Source: Apostichopus japonicus
Lineage: Eukaryota > Echinodermata > Holothuroidea > Aspidochirotida > Stichopodidae
Assembly: GCF_037975245.1 (NCBI RefSeq)
Contig: NC_092581.1
Coordinates: forward strand, 16,305,303 to 16,369,302
Length of the DNA stretch: 64,000 nucleotides
Direction: 5' to 3'
Shown here: positions 1 to 11,548 of the stretch, in pieces
Layout: each line of letters begins with the position of its first letter
Position numbering within the stretch: position 1 is the first letter of the stretch
Notes under the pieces: model-generated
What the model saw: only the letters and a program-made list of their open reading frames with translations
The model's database searches: none
What the model was told of the DNA's origin: nothing
Position numbers and translations under genes: made by a program

Positions 1-1110
1 TTGAATCGTTTGTCTTTTAGTAATCATTTACCCTAATTTCTATCATTATCTTTTTCAATCAATTAATTTTTTTGTTTACTCTGAGATATGACATCATTTA
101 TCATGTGTGGGTGATGTCATAGAAGGAAGCTTTTCTAGTAGCAAGACAAGGACCATATGAATTTTTTGAATACTATATCGTTTTATTGATGTGAGTAAAA
201 TCGGGTCAGATCCAAAAGACCCCTGAAGAAGTACAAGTAAGATAAGACAAACCAAATTATAATTGGTAATCATAGCTTTTTGTTTCCTTGCCCGAAGGAA
301 CAAGGAATCTATGCGATGGTGATTGCGTGTGTATGTGTGCGTTTGTTTTTCTATCTGACCGAGGACTTGAACAAAAGAATTCCAGGTCCTCGGTTGTGAC
401 TTTTAAAGAATCACCACGTCATCGGAAGAATTCTATTGTATGGGGTATTGTAAAGGTTAGGGTACATGGATTTGAACAATGGAAAATACAATGGGGTCCT
501 CGGTTGGAATGAAGTACAAACATGTGTGTGTGTGTGCATATGTGACGCCCTTGGCTGGTAAACACGATAACTCAACAATGGCAAGTTGGATTGAAGTCAT
601 ACATGGTACATAGATGTGCCATTCTGAGTAGAAGAACAATTTTGCTTTTGGTGCTCATCTCATTAATTATAATGAGGTCACAGGGTCAAACATGAAAATC
701 TCCAAATGCTAGTAACTCCACAACCGAAAGTCAGAATTTATTCATACTTGGTATTAATGTGTTGGCAGATAGTGGGTACATGGTGATATATGTTCAAGTT
801 GATATTTTGCATATTTATTAGGGGGCGGGATGTAAGTTGATTTTCACTCAAATAGCTTGTAAACACCATAACTGAACAACGACCAGTTGGATTGAAGTCA
901 TACTTGGTACATATATGCGCCATAGTGAGTAGAAGAGCCCTATTGATTTTAGTGCTCATCTCAAGTCAGCAAGAGAACCTTGCTGATCAATTTAATCAAC
1001 AATGATGAAAGCTTGGGATTATAATCTCAATTGGCAAGGAATCACAATAAGCCCACTGGCTTTCTGGTTTATTTTGTTTTCTTGTTTTTTTCTCCATTAC
1101 AAAGTGACAG
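1..1110 (+). other. Upstream STK40 intron sequence
   Basis: No exon is recognisable before the kinase exon that ends at 1224, so this stretch is read as the 3' part of an STK40 intron. It contains a duplicated block of about 109 bp (listed separately) and otherwise AT-rich unique-looking sequence. The intron assignment is inference from the downstream exon, which begins in the middle of the kinase domain. Confidence 0.6.
553..961 (+). repeat. Pair of ~109-bp direct repeats, 300 bp apart
   Basis: Positions 553-661 and 853-961 align along their whole length. Both contain TTGGATTGAAGTCATAC, then a TTGGTACATA/ATGGTACATA block, then GTGCTCATCTCA. They differ by scattered substitutions, so the duplication is old. 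The sequence is not recognised as a known element. Confidence 0.75.
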
Positions 1111-1224
1111 AAGAGTCTCAGACACAACCATCAGTATTATCCAGAACCTGCTTGTGTTAGACCCTCATACCAGAAAGACTGCCAGCGAAGTATCTGAAAT
1201 ATTAGACAACACACTTGCTGTATG
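1111..1224 (+). CDS. STK40: STK40-like kinase, penultimate visible exon (end of kinase domain)
   Basis: This exon encodes the last helices of a protein kinase domain. It reads RRVSDTTISIIQNLLVLDP followed by HTRKTASEVSEILDNTLAVW. The RVS..T...I..LLVLDP..R pattern and the position just before a VVPDIDDQ tail match vertebrate STK40 (SgK495), a Tribbles-related kinase-like protein. Family members act as COP1-linked regulators of NF-kB and p53 signalling. The LDP..R motif is the conserved C-lobe arginine region of kinases. The donor is clear: TATG|GTAAGC after 1224, splitting the Trp codon. The acceptor is ambiguous between AAAG|TGACAG (exon start 1105) and GACAG|AAGAG (start 1111), and a pyrimidine-rich tract precedes both. 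The N-terminal kinase exons lie left of the window. Confidence 0.85.
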
Positions 1225-1632
1225 GTAAGCAGAAAATGAGAAGGAGGGGTGTGGGGGAAGGGGTGTGAGTCACTGTTTAAAAGGACTATAATCATAGTAA
1301 CTCAACTTAAATTATAACTTTATGGTACCACTTAAGTTGTTTTAGTAAAATCACTTTCCAGCTGTGACATTGAGGTAGGATACCAACTGTATTATGTATT
1401 ACAAATTTATGAAGCTGTTGTGAAGTAATTTTGTGAGGGTCATTGGGTCCCAAGGAATGGTGTTGGGGGGGGGGGGGGTAGAGAGGTGGTTGATGAACCA
1501 AAACTGATATATATATATTACTATTGTAGTATTGGCTTTTAACATGGGAAAATATAAACTTTGCATATATGCAAACAAGTTTTTCTGTTCTGTTTCAATT
1601 GTATCTCATTATTTCCTTTCTACGTTAATCAG

Positions 1633-1783
1633 GCGTTCATTAGCCCTTCAAGGAGAGCAACTTCAAGTCGTCCCTGACATTGACGACCAAGAGGATGCAG
1701 AGCCACCTCCTGCAAAGAAAAAATGCACCAAGGTCCTCTCACCAGGCTTGTTTCTGCCAGAGTGGGAGTTAAAAGTGGACTAG
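1633..1783 (+). CDS. STK40: STK40-like kinase, C-terminal exon with VVPD motif and stop
   Basis: The acceptor TTAATCAG|GCG restores the split Trp codon (TG|G) and the frame continues RSLALQGEQLQVVPDIDDQ, then an acidic/proline stretch, a lysine cluster and a TAG stop at 1781-1783. Human STK40 has nearly the same W.SL...LQVVPDIDDQ segment. In the Tribbles/STK40 family a VP-acidic motif recruits the E3 ligase COP1, and VVPD fits that pattern, so COP1 binding is inferred. The protein ends about 32 residues after VVPD. Vertebrate STK40 continues with a longer conserved tail that I do not see here. An alternative is a donor inside the exon at AAG|GTCCTC joined to an acceptor near 2091 (TATGCAG|ATCACA), which would give a different short tail ending in TAG. 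The first form is simpler and preferred. Confidence 0.85.
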
Positions 1784-4700
1784 AAACAGTTGGTTGGTTG
1801 TACACAATAACACACCGTAAGCCAGTGACCAAGGGCACATTGCTTTGGTGCTTTTGGAGTTTCCCCCTGTACCCCACCCCTTCCCACATAATACCCCCCT
1901 CCCTCTCCCATAAACCAAGTAAAAACCCAGTAAAGGTATTTTAATTCAAGTCCCTATAACTATTATTATTCGGCTGCTGCCCTCTTCCCATACCAAATAT
2001 AATTTGAGTGTCGTCATAGATGGAGGGAGATGTTTTTATTCAGTTTATATTCATATAATACTTATCCGTTCTTCTTCTTTTCTTTATGCAGATCACATTA
2101 GCAGGATTAAGTTTTCATGAGTGGTAGTGATGGTTGTTGTTGTTTGTATCTTGATTACACACTGTCCTGTTGATGATCTGTTCAAACACTTGATCATTGT
2201 TTGTGGTAATGTTGAATGTTTTTGAGGGATTTGGCAAATGATAGTAGTTGATTCAAATTAAGCTGCGTTTTTTTTTGGGGGGGGGGGGTTGGGGGGGGTT
2301 AAGTCAGTCTCTGACATGGTGGATATAGATATTACAGTTGAGATGTAATAGTGAAGTGAGATGAAAGGCAACGATCACTTTTAAGCAAAATTACAAATAG
2401 TCTCCAGGGACTAGCAGTAGCTTTGACAGCCAGGCCCAGCCCTGGGCACAATTATGTCACCAAGCCCCCCATTTGTTTGGGTAGTATTCACATTATTCTA
2501 AAGTATGATATGAAAATTCTTCATCCCATATTCTCTTGGCCCCTTTAATTTACAATCTGTTGGCTCTGAGTCAGAGTTTAAAGCTCCAGTTAACTACCAA
2601 AACTTGCAGTGCATATAATAATGCTCACATGTGATACATGGTTAATCTTTCCAGTATGTACCTTGTTTTTTAACATACTTTTACTTGCAGCTAATTGCTA
2701 GTGCCAAGAAGATATTTAGAGAAGGGCACGTGGCCCCTTGGCCCTCCTTCTTGGATCAGCCCCTGTACGAGGCCCACATTCCTTAGCTTTTACTTCTTTG
2801 TTCTTTGTCAGTGAGGCTCTTGTTCATCACGGACCTGCATATAAACTCTCCCGGTATTTAGTGTGTGTGTGTGTGACTTCAAGTTATTTAAGGCAATTCC
2901 CAATTTTATGTGGTAACCAACTTGGAAAGATTTTATTTCTAATTTTTTCCCCCTCAAAATTGCAATCAGAAATGGGCTCACGTATGTTTTTATGTGCGTT
3001 AGGGTTATGGAGAAAAATTCACTTTGTTTCTTTGGGAAGATTTCTATGAAAAGCTGATGCTATTTCATTCTGCAACAGTAACGTTAGCGCTTCAGGTACT
3101 TTAACATAGCCAATATTATTGCAATGGTGAAATATAGAACCCAGAAATGTTTCTGTATTACCTTTCATATCGCCATCTTGTTTCACTTGGATTTTACTCA
3201 ATTTTGTCGATTTGTTATCGCAAAAGACGGGTTAGGTAGGTCTGTTTAGAATAGAAATATTGTGAAAGGTGTTTGTCTTATTAATTGTTGGAGTCTAATG
3301 TACTTTTCCTAACTTTTAATGTGTCGTAAAATTTTACACTTATCAATATTTCACTAAAAAATGCACAATTAAATGTGATGACACACCATCCTGGAGTTTA
3401 TTCTACTTTCAACAAATTGTAACGGGAACGGTTAAAAAAAGGGGGAAAAAAATAGTATTTTCTGTACTTTCAACATATATATGAATGACAGTATTTTGTA
3501 CAAAGTAAAAACAGAAGGATATTATGAATAATCGTAACATACTACAACTATTCTTAACAGAGGTTTTGTTTATTAAAAATCATGTAATGAAGATATTTTG
3601 GTTAACTCATGCATATGGCGATTGATGTGTGTATGATTTAATGAAAGCCTTGTATTACAGAAAATGTTTATGACATAGAGAAAACGTTTATATTGACTAT
3701 ACTGTAATCCTATGTATATAGAATATTTTGAACTAGTAGATATTTGTGTGAGTTTGACCTATGCACTCAAAATGTAATGTTGAACATGAAATACATTTAC
3801 AAAGCTATCACAATATTTCTGAAGTTTTGCTTCTTTTTTTTTCTCTTTTTTTTTAATATCCATCTTGTATTGATTTTTGGTCGGGAAAATAGCCAAATAC
3901 TGGGGAAAATTAAACATTTAGTTAGTTAAATAACTAATAATTATATATTTTGACTTTGGGGAACCAGGTATGGGTAGGGAGGGATTTTTTTGGGGGTGGG
4001 GGGGAACAAATTGTTCCACTGGGAGGCACATAGTTGCAGGTGCAATGGCCACTCCAAATTATATGTTAGTAAAGGCCCTAGAACAAAGGAGTTAACTAAT
4101 TGTTTTTTCCTCAAGAATTCCCACATCAGATACAAAATGATTTCAAGCCCAAAAGATAAAAATTCCAATGAATTACGAAAAGCTACATTTACCTTTACAT
4201 GATCACATCAGAATCATGTAAATCTCCGTAGTTACAAGATATTTCTGTTTTGCTATACCATGGTAACGCATCTGAGGACAGGTCTTTGCCCTATGACGTA
4301 CTATACCAGTAAAATGATTTTAATTAGTATTGGCATCTGGTATTCAAAATGCGGAACAGTGTCTCCCAAATGACCACTATAGTCCAACTTACGTTAACCT
4401 CAAGATAACATGTTTAGTTCTTCTTTAGACTATTATTATATCGCACGAGGAATGTCCCTTGAGCTATGAATCTCTATATTTGTAATTATTAATTTATCAC
4501 GTCCAAACAAAATATCAAACTTCACACGATTCGCAGACTTGTAGGTTAAATGGTTAGTTGGTATCTCTGTAGTTACTGGGTATATATCTGACACCTGATT
4601 CAACACGGAAAGTCTTTTTAGAAGAAGGTAGCTAAATGATTCACGACCAGTAGGTCTATGTTTCATATCAAAACCTACTCAACATCCTATATGGACTATG

Positions 4701-5109
4701 CATATAGAAGTTATTAATTTGCTATAATAAATTATTAATTTTTTATAACAAATAGCATTATTTTAGTGCATAATTTGAGATAACAAATTAATTAACTGTC
4801 ATGGAAAATTAATACGTTTATTTGCATGGCTTTCATAGGCTACAGTACCCTTATAGGGCCCAGTGTTGAAGACATCCTTCTTAGATAGCGGTACACCAAT
4901 TTGATTAACACTGTGACTAGTACGATTCACGCTATTAAGAAAATGTAAAACATGAAAAAAGAACAAATAATAGATACACACTGATTCACACTGATTCACA
5001 CTGTGGTTCGTGTTTTACACTGAATCAGATGTCGGATATATATATCTATATTGACAAAGATATTTGTTAAAGATCTAAAAGAGATCAGTGGCAGTCCTTC
5101 GGTAGTATA

Positions 5110-5704
5110 CAGTGGCGTCGCCAAGGGGTGGTCTGCCGGGGGGGGGGGGGGCACGTGCCCTCCCCCAAAAAATCGTGTCCCCCAGGAGCCCCCCCCCCCT
5201 CCAGATGCGATTTGTAGTGTTAAAAAAATACCCAAACAAAAACTTCTTTTACAAAGGACGAAACATATTATGTTCATCAGTGAAACGTCCATAACCAGTT
5301 ATTTTCTCACTATCAAAGTCACAGAGGCCCGGCGTGAACCGCTAGTGTTTAAACTTCACTACTACCCCGCGTGAATTCAAATTTAAATTTCAACACTCTT
5401 ATTTAAAAACATTATCAAAGCAAAAGGGTTTAATTTCCATGTTTTTTTATCCTCCTCAAGTAATAAACATATAGATCGGACATACTAAGCCCGAAAATTA
5501 TTGAACATAAAGTTACCTCAAGTTGCAAAATATACCACCAGAATGCATTTAAGGACCCTTAGGCTTAATTGATCAAAAATAGGTCGGGGACACTCCATCC
5601 CCTTAGACCCGCCCCAGAACGGCATTCACAAATAAACATTATGCCCCTATATAAGTGCTGTGCCCTACCGGTGTCCCCCAATGAAATGTCTAGCAACGCC
5701 ACTG
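5110..5704. mobile_element. hAT-like non-autonomous element (MITE), 595 bp
   Basis: The termini are CAGTGGCGTCGC on the left and the complement of CAGTGGCGTTGC on the right, an inverted repeat with one mismatch in 12. The flanking 8-mers are GTAGTATA and GTAGTTTG, which agree in 6 of 8 positions, as expected of an aged 8-bp target duplication. CAGTG-type termini plus an 8-bp duplication are typical of hAT transposons. The interior has long G and C runs and no transposase reading frame. The same terminus is seen in the better preserved copy at 49472-49852. Confidence 0.75.
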
Positions 5705-6185
5705 GTAGTTTGGGCAGGGTATGGAGGCGAATGGTGAGTATCGCGCCTGACGGGAAGGGTTGGAATTATTTCCACTTGAAAATAATCTTTTAAAATGAAA
5801 CGACGTATCTCACTTTATTAATCAATCAAAAATGGTAGGCATATATAGATCACCTTTGTTAGAAGTGATTATGTTCACTGTAATGGAATCGTCTGAGAAC
5901 TTGTTTTAAAATGTTCCAACATTCCGTTCGATGTCGTCAACGTGCCCGGTTTACGGTGGAATTAAATAACCTCTTTCGAGTCGTAACATTGCATAACATT
6001 TCTGGCTGGGTTGATTTCAGCTTCAATAATCTAGTTGAGAAGCCCGATTTACGCCACTTCTTTCGTCTTGTTGTGGCCTTTGTATGTACATCAGACTGTA
6101 ATATCCCACCATCCCCCGTCAACGTGGTGGCGCTTTATATTGCATTTCGTCAGAGCCGTATATTACTCTGCATTTAGTTTACTAC

Positions 6186-6366
6186 GAAAATTTTGGCCGA
6201 AAATGCCTCCCAGATCGCTGGAAATGGCACTTCCCAGGCCTGGCAAGTTGCATCTAAGCATTTTCTATTTTGAAATTACTAGCGATATCATAAAAACGTA
6301 CACAAAAATATGCTCAAAAGGGGGGGGGGCGGTCGCCCCTTCGCCCCCCCGTTGGCTACGCGCCTG
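6186..6366. mobile_element. Truncated copy of the CAGGCGCGTAGC-terminus element
   Basis: This 181-bp block is the right part of the same element found complete at 50529-50794. Both share GAAAATTTTGGCC, ATGCCTCCCAGATCGCTGG, ACTAGCGATATCAT, a G-rich tract and the terminus GGCTACGCGCCTG. The left end is missing here: similarity starts abruptly at 6186. There is no coding potential. Confidence 0.8.
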
Positions 6367-6727
6367 GTCATTTGAGGCATTGCAATGTTTACGTTTTTCA
6401 ATTGAGGTTTATTTTGTATCTGAGAAACTGACCCACGGACTGCGTGCTGGACTAAGGTGCTAAGCCACTCAATGATAAGTTCAAAAGGGTTATTTCTGAA
6501 AAAAAGGCATTGAACTACAACATGGAATGTAACAGTGTATTTGGTTTGGTCTACAACAAATGTAAAAACATGGAGGGGGGGGGGGGGTGGGTGTTGGTGG
6601 TGGTCATAGTTTAATTCCGTATTGATCTATAATTCCTCATCCCCGCCAATATTGCAGCTTTTTAGTTACATTATAGCAGGTACTAATGATGATGCAGCGA
6701 GTATGTAAGAGAGAGAGAGATAGAGAG

Positions 6728-6900
6728 TTTCAATTCAATTCAATTCATAAGACTTTATTTCAATCTCTTGTATTAAAGTATGCAATTTGACAATAGATGT
6801 GGGTAAATGTACAAGAGAACAAGTTGAGGAGTGCCAACAAGAAGCTCTGTAGAGCTTGTTTACAATGAAGGATCACGATTACACGTAACCGAGGACAATA
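6728..6900 (-). mobile_element. 3' tail of a non-LTR retrotransposon, minus strand
   Basis: Read on the minus strand, the block carries a stem-loop with AAGCTCT/AGAGCTT arms, then an AATAAA-containing AT-rich stretch, and ends in a GAATT pentamer repeat (6728-6746 on the + strand as TTCAATTCAATTCAATTC). A 3' hairpin followed by a short tandem tail is typical of CR1/L2-type LINEs. No reverse-transcriptase coding sequence remains, and the left and right limits are approximate. Confidence 0.55.
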
Positions 6901-8180
6901 TATCTGTCGATAAAAGTGCATTCAATCCGTTTTAATTATTTCACTATACCCATGCATCTCCTTTCCTGATCCTCATCTTTCACCCTTCAGCTGAACTTTG
7001 TCGGCACGTGAACTGATGAATGTACTTTACACGTGTCTTAAATGAAGATATTTTATCTCAATAACCATCGACGACCTGGTAAAACACAATTTTCGACCAC
7101 AAAACTCTCAAGAAATGTTTTTTTTTTTTTTTTGGCATTTTTTTTATATCCACATTCCTTGGGAATTACCTTCTTCTCACGTAACCTTGGTCATCAACCG
7201 CTTGGTTTTGAAAAAGAAAGAAAAGAGAAGCTTGCTATACACATTATGGACTGACTGATCACGTTGGAAAAGGGCCGACGCACACTACTGTCATGTAAAC
7301 AAACCCGCAAGGTCACACAAATTGATCCAACGTAGTGGTGTTGAATTAGCTCCTCCCACGGTTCTAAGTTTAAAACCGTTACCAGATTTTTTTTAGCAGT
7401 TTCCGAGAAGATAGTACAAACAAATCGTGTAATGTGTGACAACACGACTTGTGTTAGAACGTGAAGTTACTCTAAGCAGCACGTACTGCTGATACGAAAG
7501 TTCGATATTTAGATTTTGATTTACTTTAGCCTACATTCAATTGTGATATAGAATGGAATATGGCAACATAAACACTTGACAATTTTAGCCAAGGAATACG
7601 CAATTTCCCATGTGCGATTATGGATTCACTGTTGGGCCAACTATAGCAGCAATTCAATATACCTATGCATCCTCATCGCGATTGCTTAATTTTCAGTTGG
7701 ATTTTATTTTGTCGGAAGTTGGCTGCATATTCGTGGGTTTTGTTAATCACAGGAATTGTTTTGTTTACAAGTTATGCGGGCCGAATTTGATTAGGTTTTT
7801 GGAGAAAAACTATTCAGTACAGAAATTACTTCCATCGGATGAAGAGCATCATTGTTTAGAGGTGGTCCAGGGACCTGGTAATGCGGCTCTGATCAGCTCA
7901 CCTTGATTCGTAGTCTTTGAGTGTTATCTCATGAATTTGTAAACTGTGTGTGTTAGGTCTACGTTGTTCCTTGAAAAGATGGATTATGCCTGTGTAATTA
8001 AATAATAAACAAAGTTAGAGTTATTACAGTTAGCATAGACATATAACTTGAAATCGCCACTCGATTTGGAATGAGAAAATGCAAGAAAATGTGAGAATTA
8101 CATTGATGCGCTGTTGAGTCGGATTACGTTTTTTTTTTAGATGAGGAAGCAAATACACTGTTTATCTTCTGACAGGAATA

Positions 8181-8265
8181 ATGTACTTGATAAAAGTACC
8201 GTGGTTCCTTCTGCACACTATATTTCTCGCAGTACACCTACCGGATGTTCTTGCTGATAACACAG
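8181..8265 (+). CDS. EVA1C: EVA1C-like receptor, first coding exon (signal peptide)
   Basis: ATG at 8181 opens 28 codons, MYLIKVPWFLLHTIFLAVHL then PDVLADNT, followed by one base and a good donor (ACAG|GTATCG). A lysine, then a hydrophobic core of about 14 residues and a small-residue cleavage region (VLA-D) make a classical secretory signal peptide. The exon ends in phase 1, and the next lectin exon at 43096 is entered in phase 1, giving ...NTA-FFLHTLRTHVLFACEHEE. In human EVA1C the residues before the first lectin cysteine (LLQNHTTYACDGD) align with LRTHVLFACEHE, which supports the join. A pyrimidine tract and AG at 8174-8175 (and another AG at 8139-8140) suggest a 5' UTR intron may end just upstream of the ATG. 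Confidence 0.7.
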
Positions 8266-8815
8266 GTATCGTAACTTTTCAGATTTCAATCTTTTAATAA
8301 AATAAATATTTACATATACTGCAAACGTGCATACCAGAGACATGATGCCAAGTAAACTGATTTATGTTATTTTGTTTACATGCTTCATACCATGAGCCAG
8401 CTGCCCGCCGGGAACCGTATTAAATATGACCTAATGTGATTAACGTTATTTAGGCCTTTGAAACTAGGGGCCGAATGTAAACTGTTCCCGTTACACTGTT
8501 TCTTGCGTATTGTGTTTACATACTGGCTAGGGGCGCTTGATGGTGTAACGTCAAAGATCGTTGGTCAAACTGTAAAACATTTATCTCCAAGGTCTTCCAT
8601 ACTACAAATTACACCAAACGTGTTATAACAACCTTCTACGTGCATGTGGTATCACTTATTCATGAATGTAAAGAGTATTATGGCTGTTGTTTCTATCATG
8701 TCTATGCATAATAGGCTAGGCCTTGTAAAATGATGTTGAATTTCGTCACAAGTATTACTGTAGCTGCCTGAAGTGTGCGCACGTTCCCAAAATGATTGAA
8801 GCCCAGGTTACTAAG

Positions 8816-8855
8816 TTCGTCCATGGAGCTATAAACAGATAGCTCCATGGTTCGT
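8816..8855. repeat. 30-bp hairpin (8821-8850) with 5-bp flanking direct repeat
   Basis: The arms CCATGGAGCTAT (8821-8832) and ATAGCTCCATGG (8839-8850) are perfectly complementary around a 6-base loop. TTCGT immediately precedes (8816-8820) and follows (8851-8855) the hairpin. It belongs to the same family as the hairpins at 63833 and 63869; the reverse complement of the latter shares CCATGGAGCTATAAAC with this copy. Confidence 0.9.
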
Positions 8856-10016
8856 CCAAGAAACCCTTGACCACTTTTAAGTAGATCGTGGTTTTGCCAA
8901 TTTCATAATGATGAACTCAATTTTGATATTTTAAGAAAGATTTAGTAATTAATACTTACCCTATCTGATTGAATTTTTAAAATTGTTGAACTCTAGTTTG
9001 AGGAGAGGTACACAGGACAAACTATATTCAAAAGTCTTTGGGAATGTATTTGAAGGTCAGCATTATTGTATCTCCTCCACACAGTCAACAAATGGTTGCT
9101 CATTAAATGCACAAACTGTAATAACCCTTTTCCTACAACCTTCAAAATATTATAGCTTGCCCTGAATCAATATTTTCTTAAGTCACACTCCTCATAGTCT
9201 GTGAAATATTTGGGATGGTCAGGGGGAATGGGTGGGGGAAGGGTGGGCTAGGGTTGGGGCTTTTCCTGAATCTCCAGAACATACAATTGAAGCATTTCAC
9301 ATGTTTAGGATTCTAAAGATTTGAGTCAAACTATTATGATCAGGTTAGTCCAGTAATCTTTAACATAATAGAAAAAGACTTAATTTAAGTCCATGCATGG
9401 CTTACCACTACCAGGACACAATACTGAACATTATATCTGCTGTGAATTATATCAATACAAGTGTAGAGTGGGAGTGTTAATTTTATTTTGATTCTCCCGT
9501 GCCATGTACAAGCCTACATGTAGGTGCACAGGCTTCTTTGTGCATTGTTTAACATTTTATCGAGTTATTACCCATCGACTATTTAATACCAAACAAAGCA
9601 ATAACAAAGTGAACTTGAAAGCAAGTGTTCCTAATTTATTCCCTTGTTTGTTGTCAATATAAGTGAACATTGTAATGTAACTGAAAATATAATCTAAACC
9701 CACCAAAATGATCACCATCAATGATAATATTAAGCATTTAGTTTGCAATGGTAACTTGGTAAGAAAACAATGCAATTACTTTGTGGGACATTAATAATTC
9801 CTGGATATTGGGAAGTAAGGTTAAAGTAGTGTTAATTGAGATCAAATGTATGATTACAACCACAAATATCTCTAAAGTTAGAATGAAGAGGACCCCATAA
9901 TTGTTTAAATTTAGGGAATAATTGTCCAGTATCACATAAGGAACTACACAAATTATACAAAGACATGTGCATATTTTATATTTTGTCCCTGGTATTTTCT
10001 GTTACTTGTCAATCAG

Positions 10017-10133
10017 CCTCTGAAGAAGATCCTGCTAGGATCGAAATGCCAAGCCCACTTACTTTTACACATTCTCTTACACAGGCTCTTTAGTGGATAG
10101 GCAGTTTGATAACAGTTTTTGTTGATTTTGATT
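10017..10133 (+). repeat. Copy of the CTGAAGA-GATCC dispersed repeat family
   Basis: About 117 bp align with 54764-54880. Both share CTGAAGA or a near form, a GATCC..GGATC hairpin followed by GAAA, then TTTTACACATTCTCTTACAC, AGGCTCTTT, AGTGGATA.GCAGTTTG and AACAGTTTT. This is a dispersed repeat with at least four loci in the window. The family is not identified with confidence; an origin from Penelope-like elements is a guess. Confidence 0.7.
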
Positions 10134-11367
10134 ATCATTTTGCATAATTTTTACACAGAGAACAAACGTATTTGAAGTTGAAATATATCTTGAGAAATAA
10201 ACATAATCATCTCTCAATGTTGCTACTAAAAAGTTGACAACTGGATTATTCCCAGAAAAAATAGTTTGCTCGGTTTGGTCAGAGTGGTACGAAATTCCAC
10301 TCGCAGTTGTACATCTGTGTTTTCCTGGGAAGATTTCCCCACATATTTGGGCATGACCTAATTGTATAATCACCGATTGTTATTTTTGGCCATTACTAAA
10401 AATATTTCATCTCTCCTAAGGGACTGAAATACATTCCTGATTGCTAACAGGCCTTTGTGCCTGATCTTTATATTATATATCAGCTAAATCTTCTCTCTAT
10501 AAAAAGTTAAGGCCCTCACAGTCTTCTCTGTTCAGTGGGTGTAATTTGCTGTGGGCTCTGCTTAAAAGTAAACAAAAGTAAAGAAAAATGTGAGAAGCTA
10601 TTTGAACAGGTCTTCAGGGGAGATCAAGAAAATCAGACATTCTGTACAGTAAGAGATCGCCCTAACTGACCATTGCTACTTTCTCCTCTCAACTAATTTT
10701 CTTTAACTGCTTTGCCATCTGTCTTTAATTTTGTTTACTCAAAGTCAAGCTTATTCTTGCCTTCGGATGCACTTCTAAGGAATTACTACAAAGACACAAA
10801 GGAAGTTTGATAGCCATCCTGAAGCTAACAGTCCTTTGTCCCTTCTCAATTGCCAACGGATAAAAAGAACGAAAAAGAAAACATCCTAGCACTACATTTG
10901 CTTCGGAAGTTTTTGCTTTACGTTTTTTTTTTTTTTTTCCTTTTTGAGTCCTGACAGCTCTTATAACCCGGGCACGTCGGAAAGGCAGGGATTATTGCAC
11001 AATGATCGGTGATGCGAGTTACAAACATGATTACATTTGAATCTGACAGTGGCAGTGGTGTATTGAACACTAAGAACGCTGGCTCGTATTCTTTGTTAAG
11101 ATAACTGTTTACGGAGTTTGGGTCAAAGCTAACAGTCAGGAGGGATAGTAATTTGATTTTAGGGTGCAGATAAATTAATAATAATATACTCAAGTTATTT
11201 ATCAGGTTCTACTGTAGCTAGTATTGGTGTTTTGTAGATTAAATCGAGCCTACCTTGTAGTAATACAGTACAGTATAAAAGGACTATGAAGTTGCCAATT
11301 TATGAAAATCTTGGATCTATAGTAAACTCTACATTTGAAGTTCTGAGTGACTCATGATTCTGAGGTT

Positions 11368-11548
<181 letters not shown>

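Larger units (their letters stand above)
1784..8180. other. Intergenic region between STK40 and the EVA1C-like gene
   Basis: It includes the STK40 3' UTR, whose end I cannot place, because no single polyadenylation signal stands out. It also holds two transposon remnants (5110-5704 and 6186-6366), a minus-strand LINE tail (about 6728-6900), and the presumed EVA1C promoter. Long G or T runs occur at 2277-2302 and 7119-7134. An open frame at 7610-7906 resembles nothing I recognise. No TATA box or CpG island stands out enough to call a promoter. Confidence 0.5.

Noticed and set aside
4250-4275. Single TACCATGGTA palindromes (about 4257 and 44443)
   Set aside because: They have the CCATGG core but no second arm, loop or flanking direct repeat, so they are not hairpin insertions.
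7850-7895. CCAGGGACCTGG palindrome at about 7867 as another hairpin-family member
   Set aside because: The sides (GTGGT and TAATG) are not a 5-bp direct repeat and there is no arm extension beyond six bases.
7610-7906. 98-codon frame upstream of the EVA1C signal exon
   Set aside because: It has no recognised domain and no splice link to a gene. It may be 5' UTR or chance.
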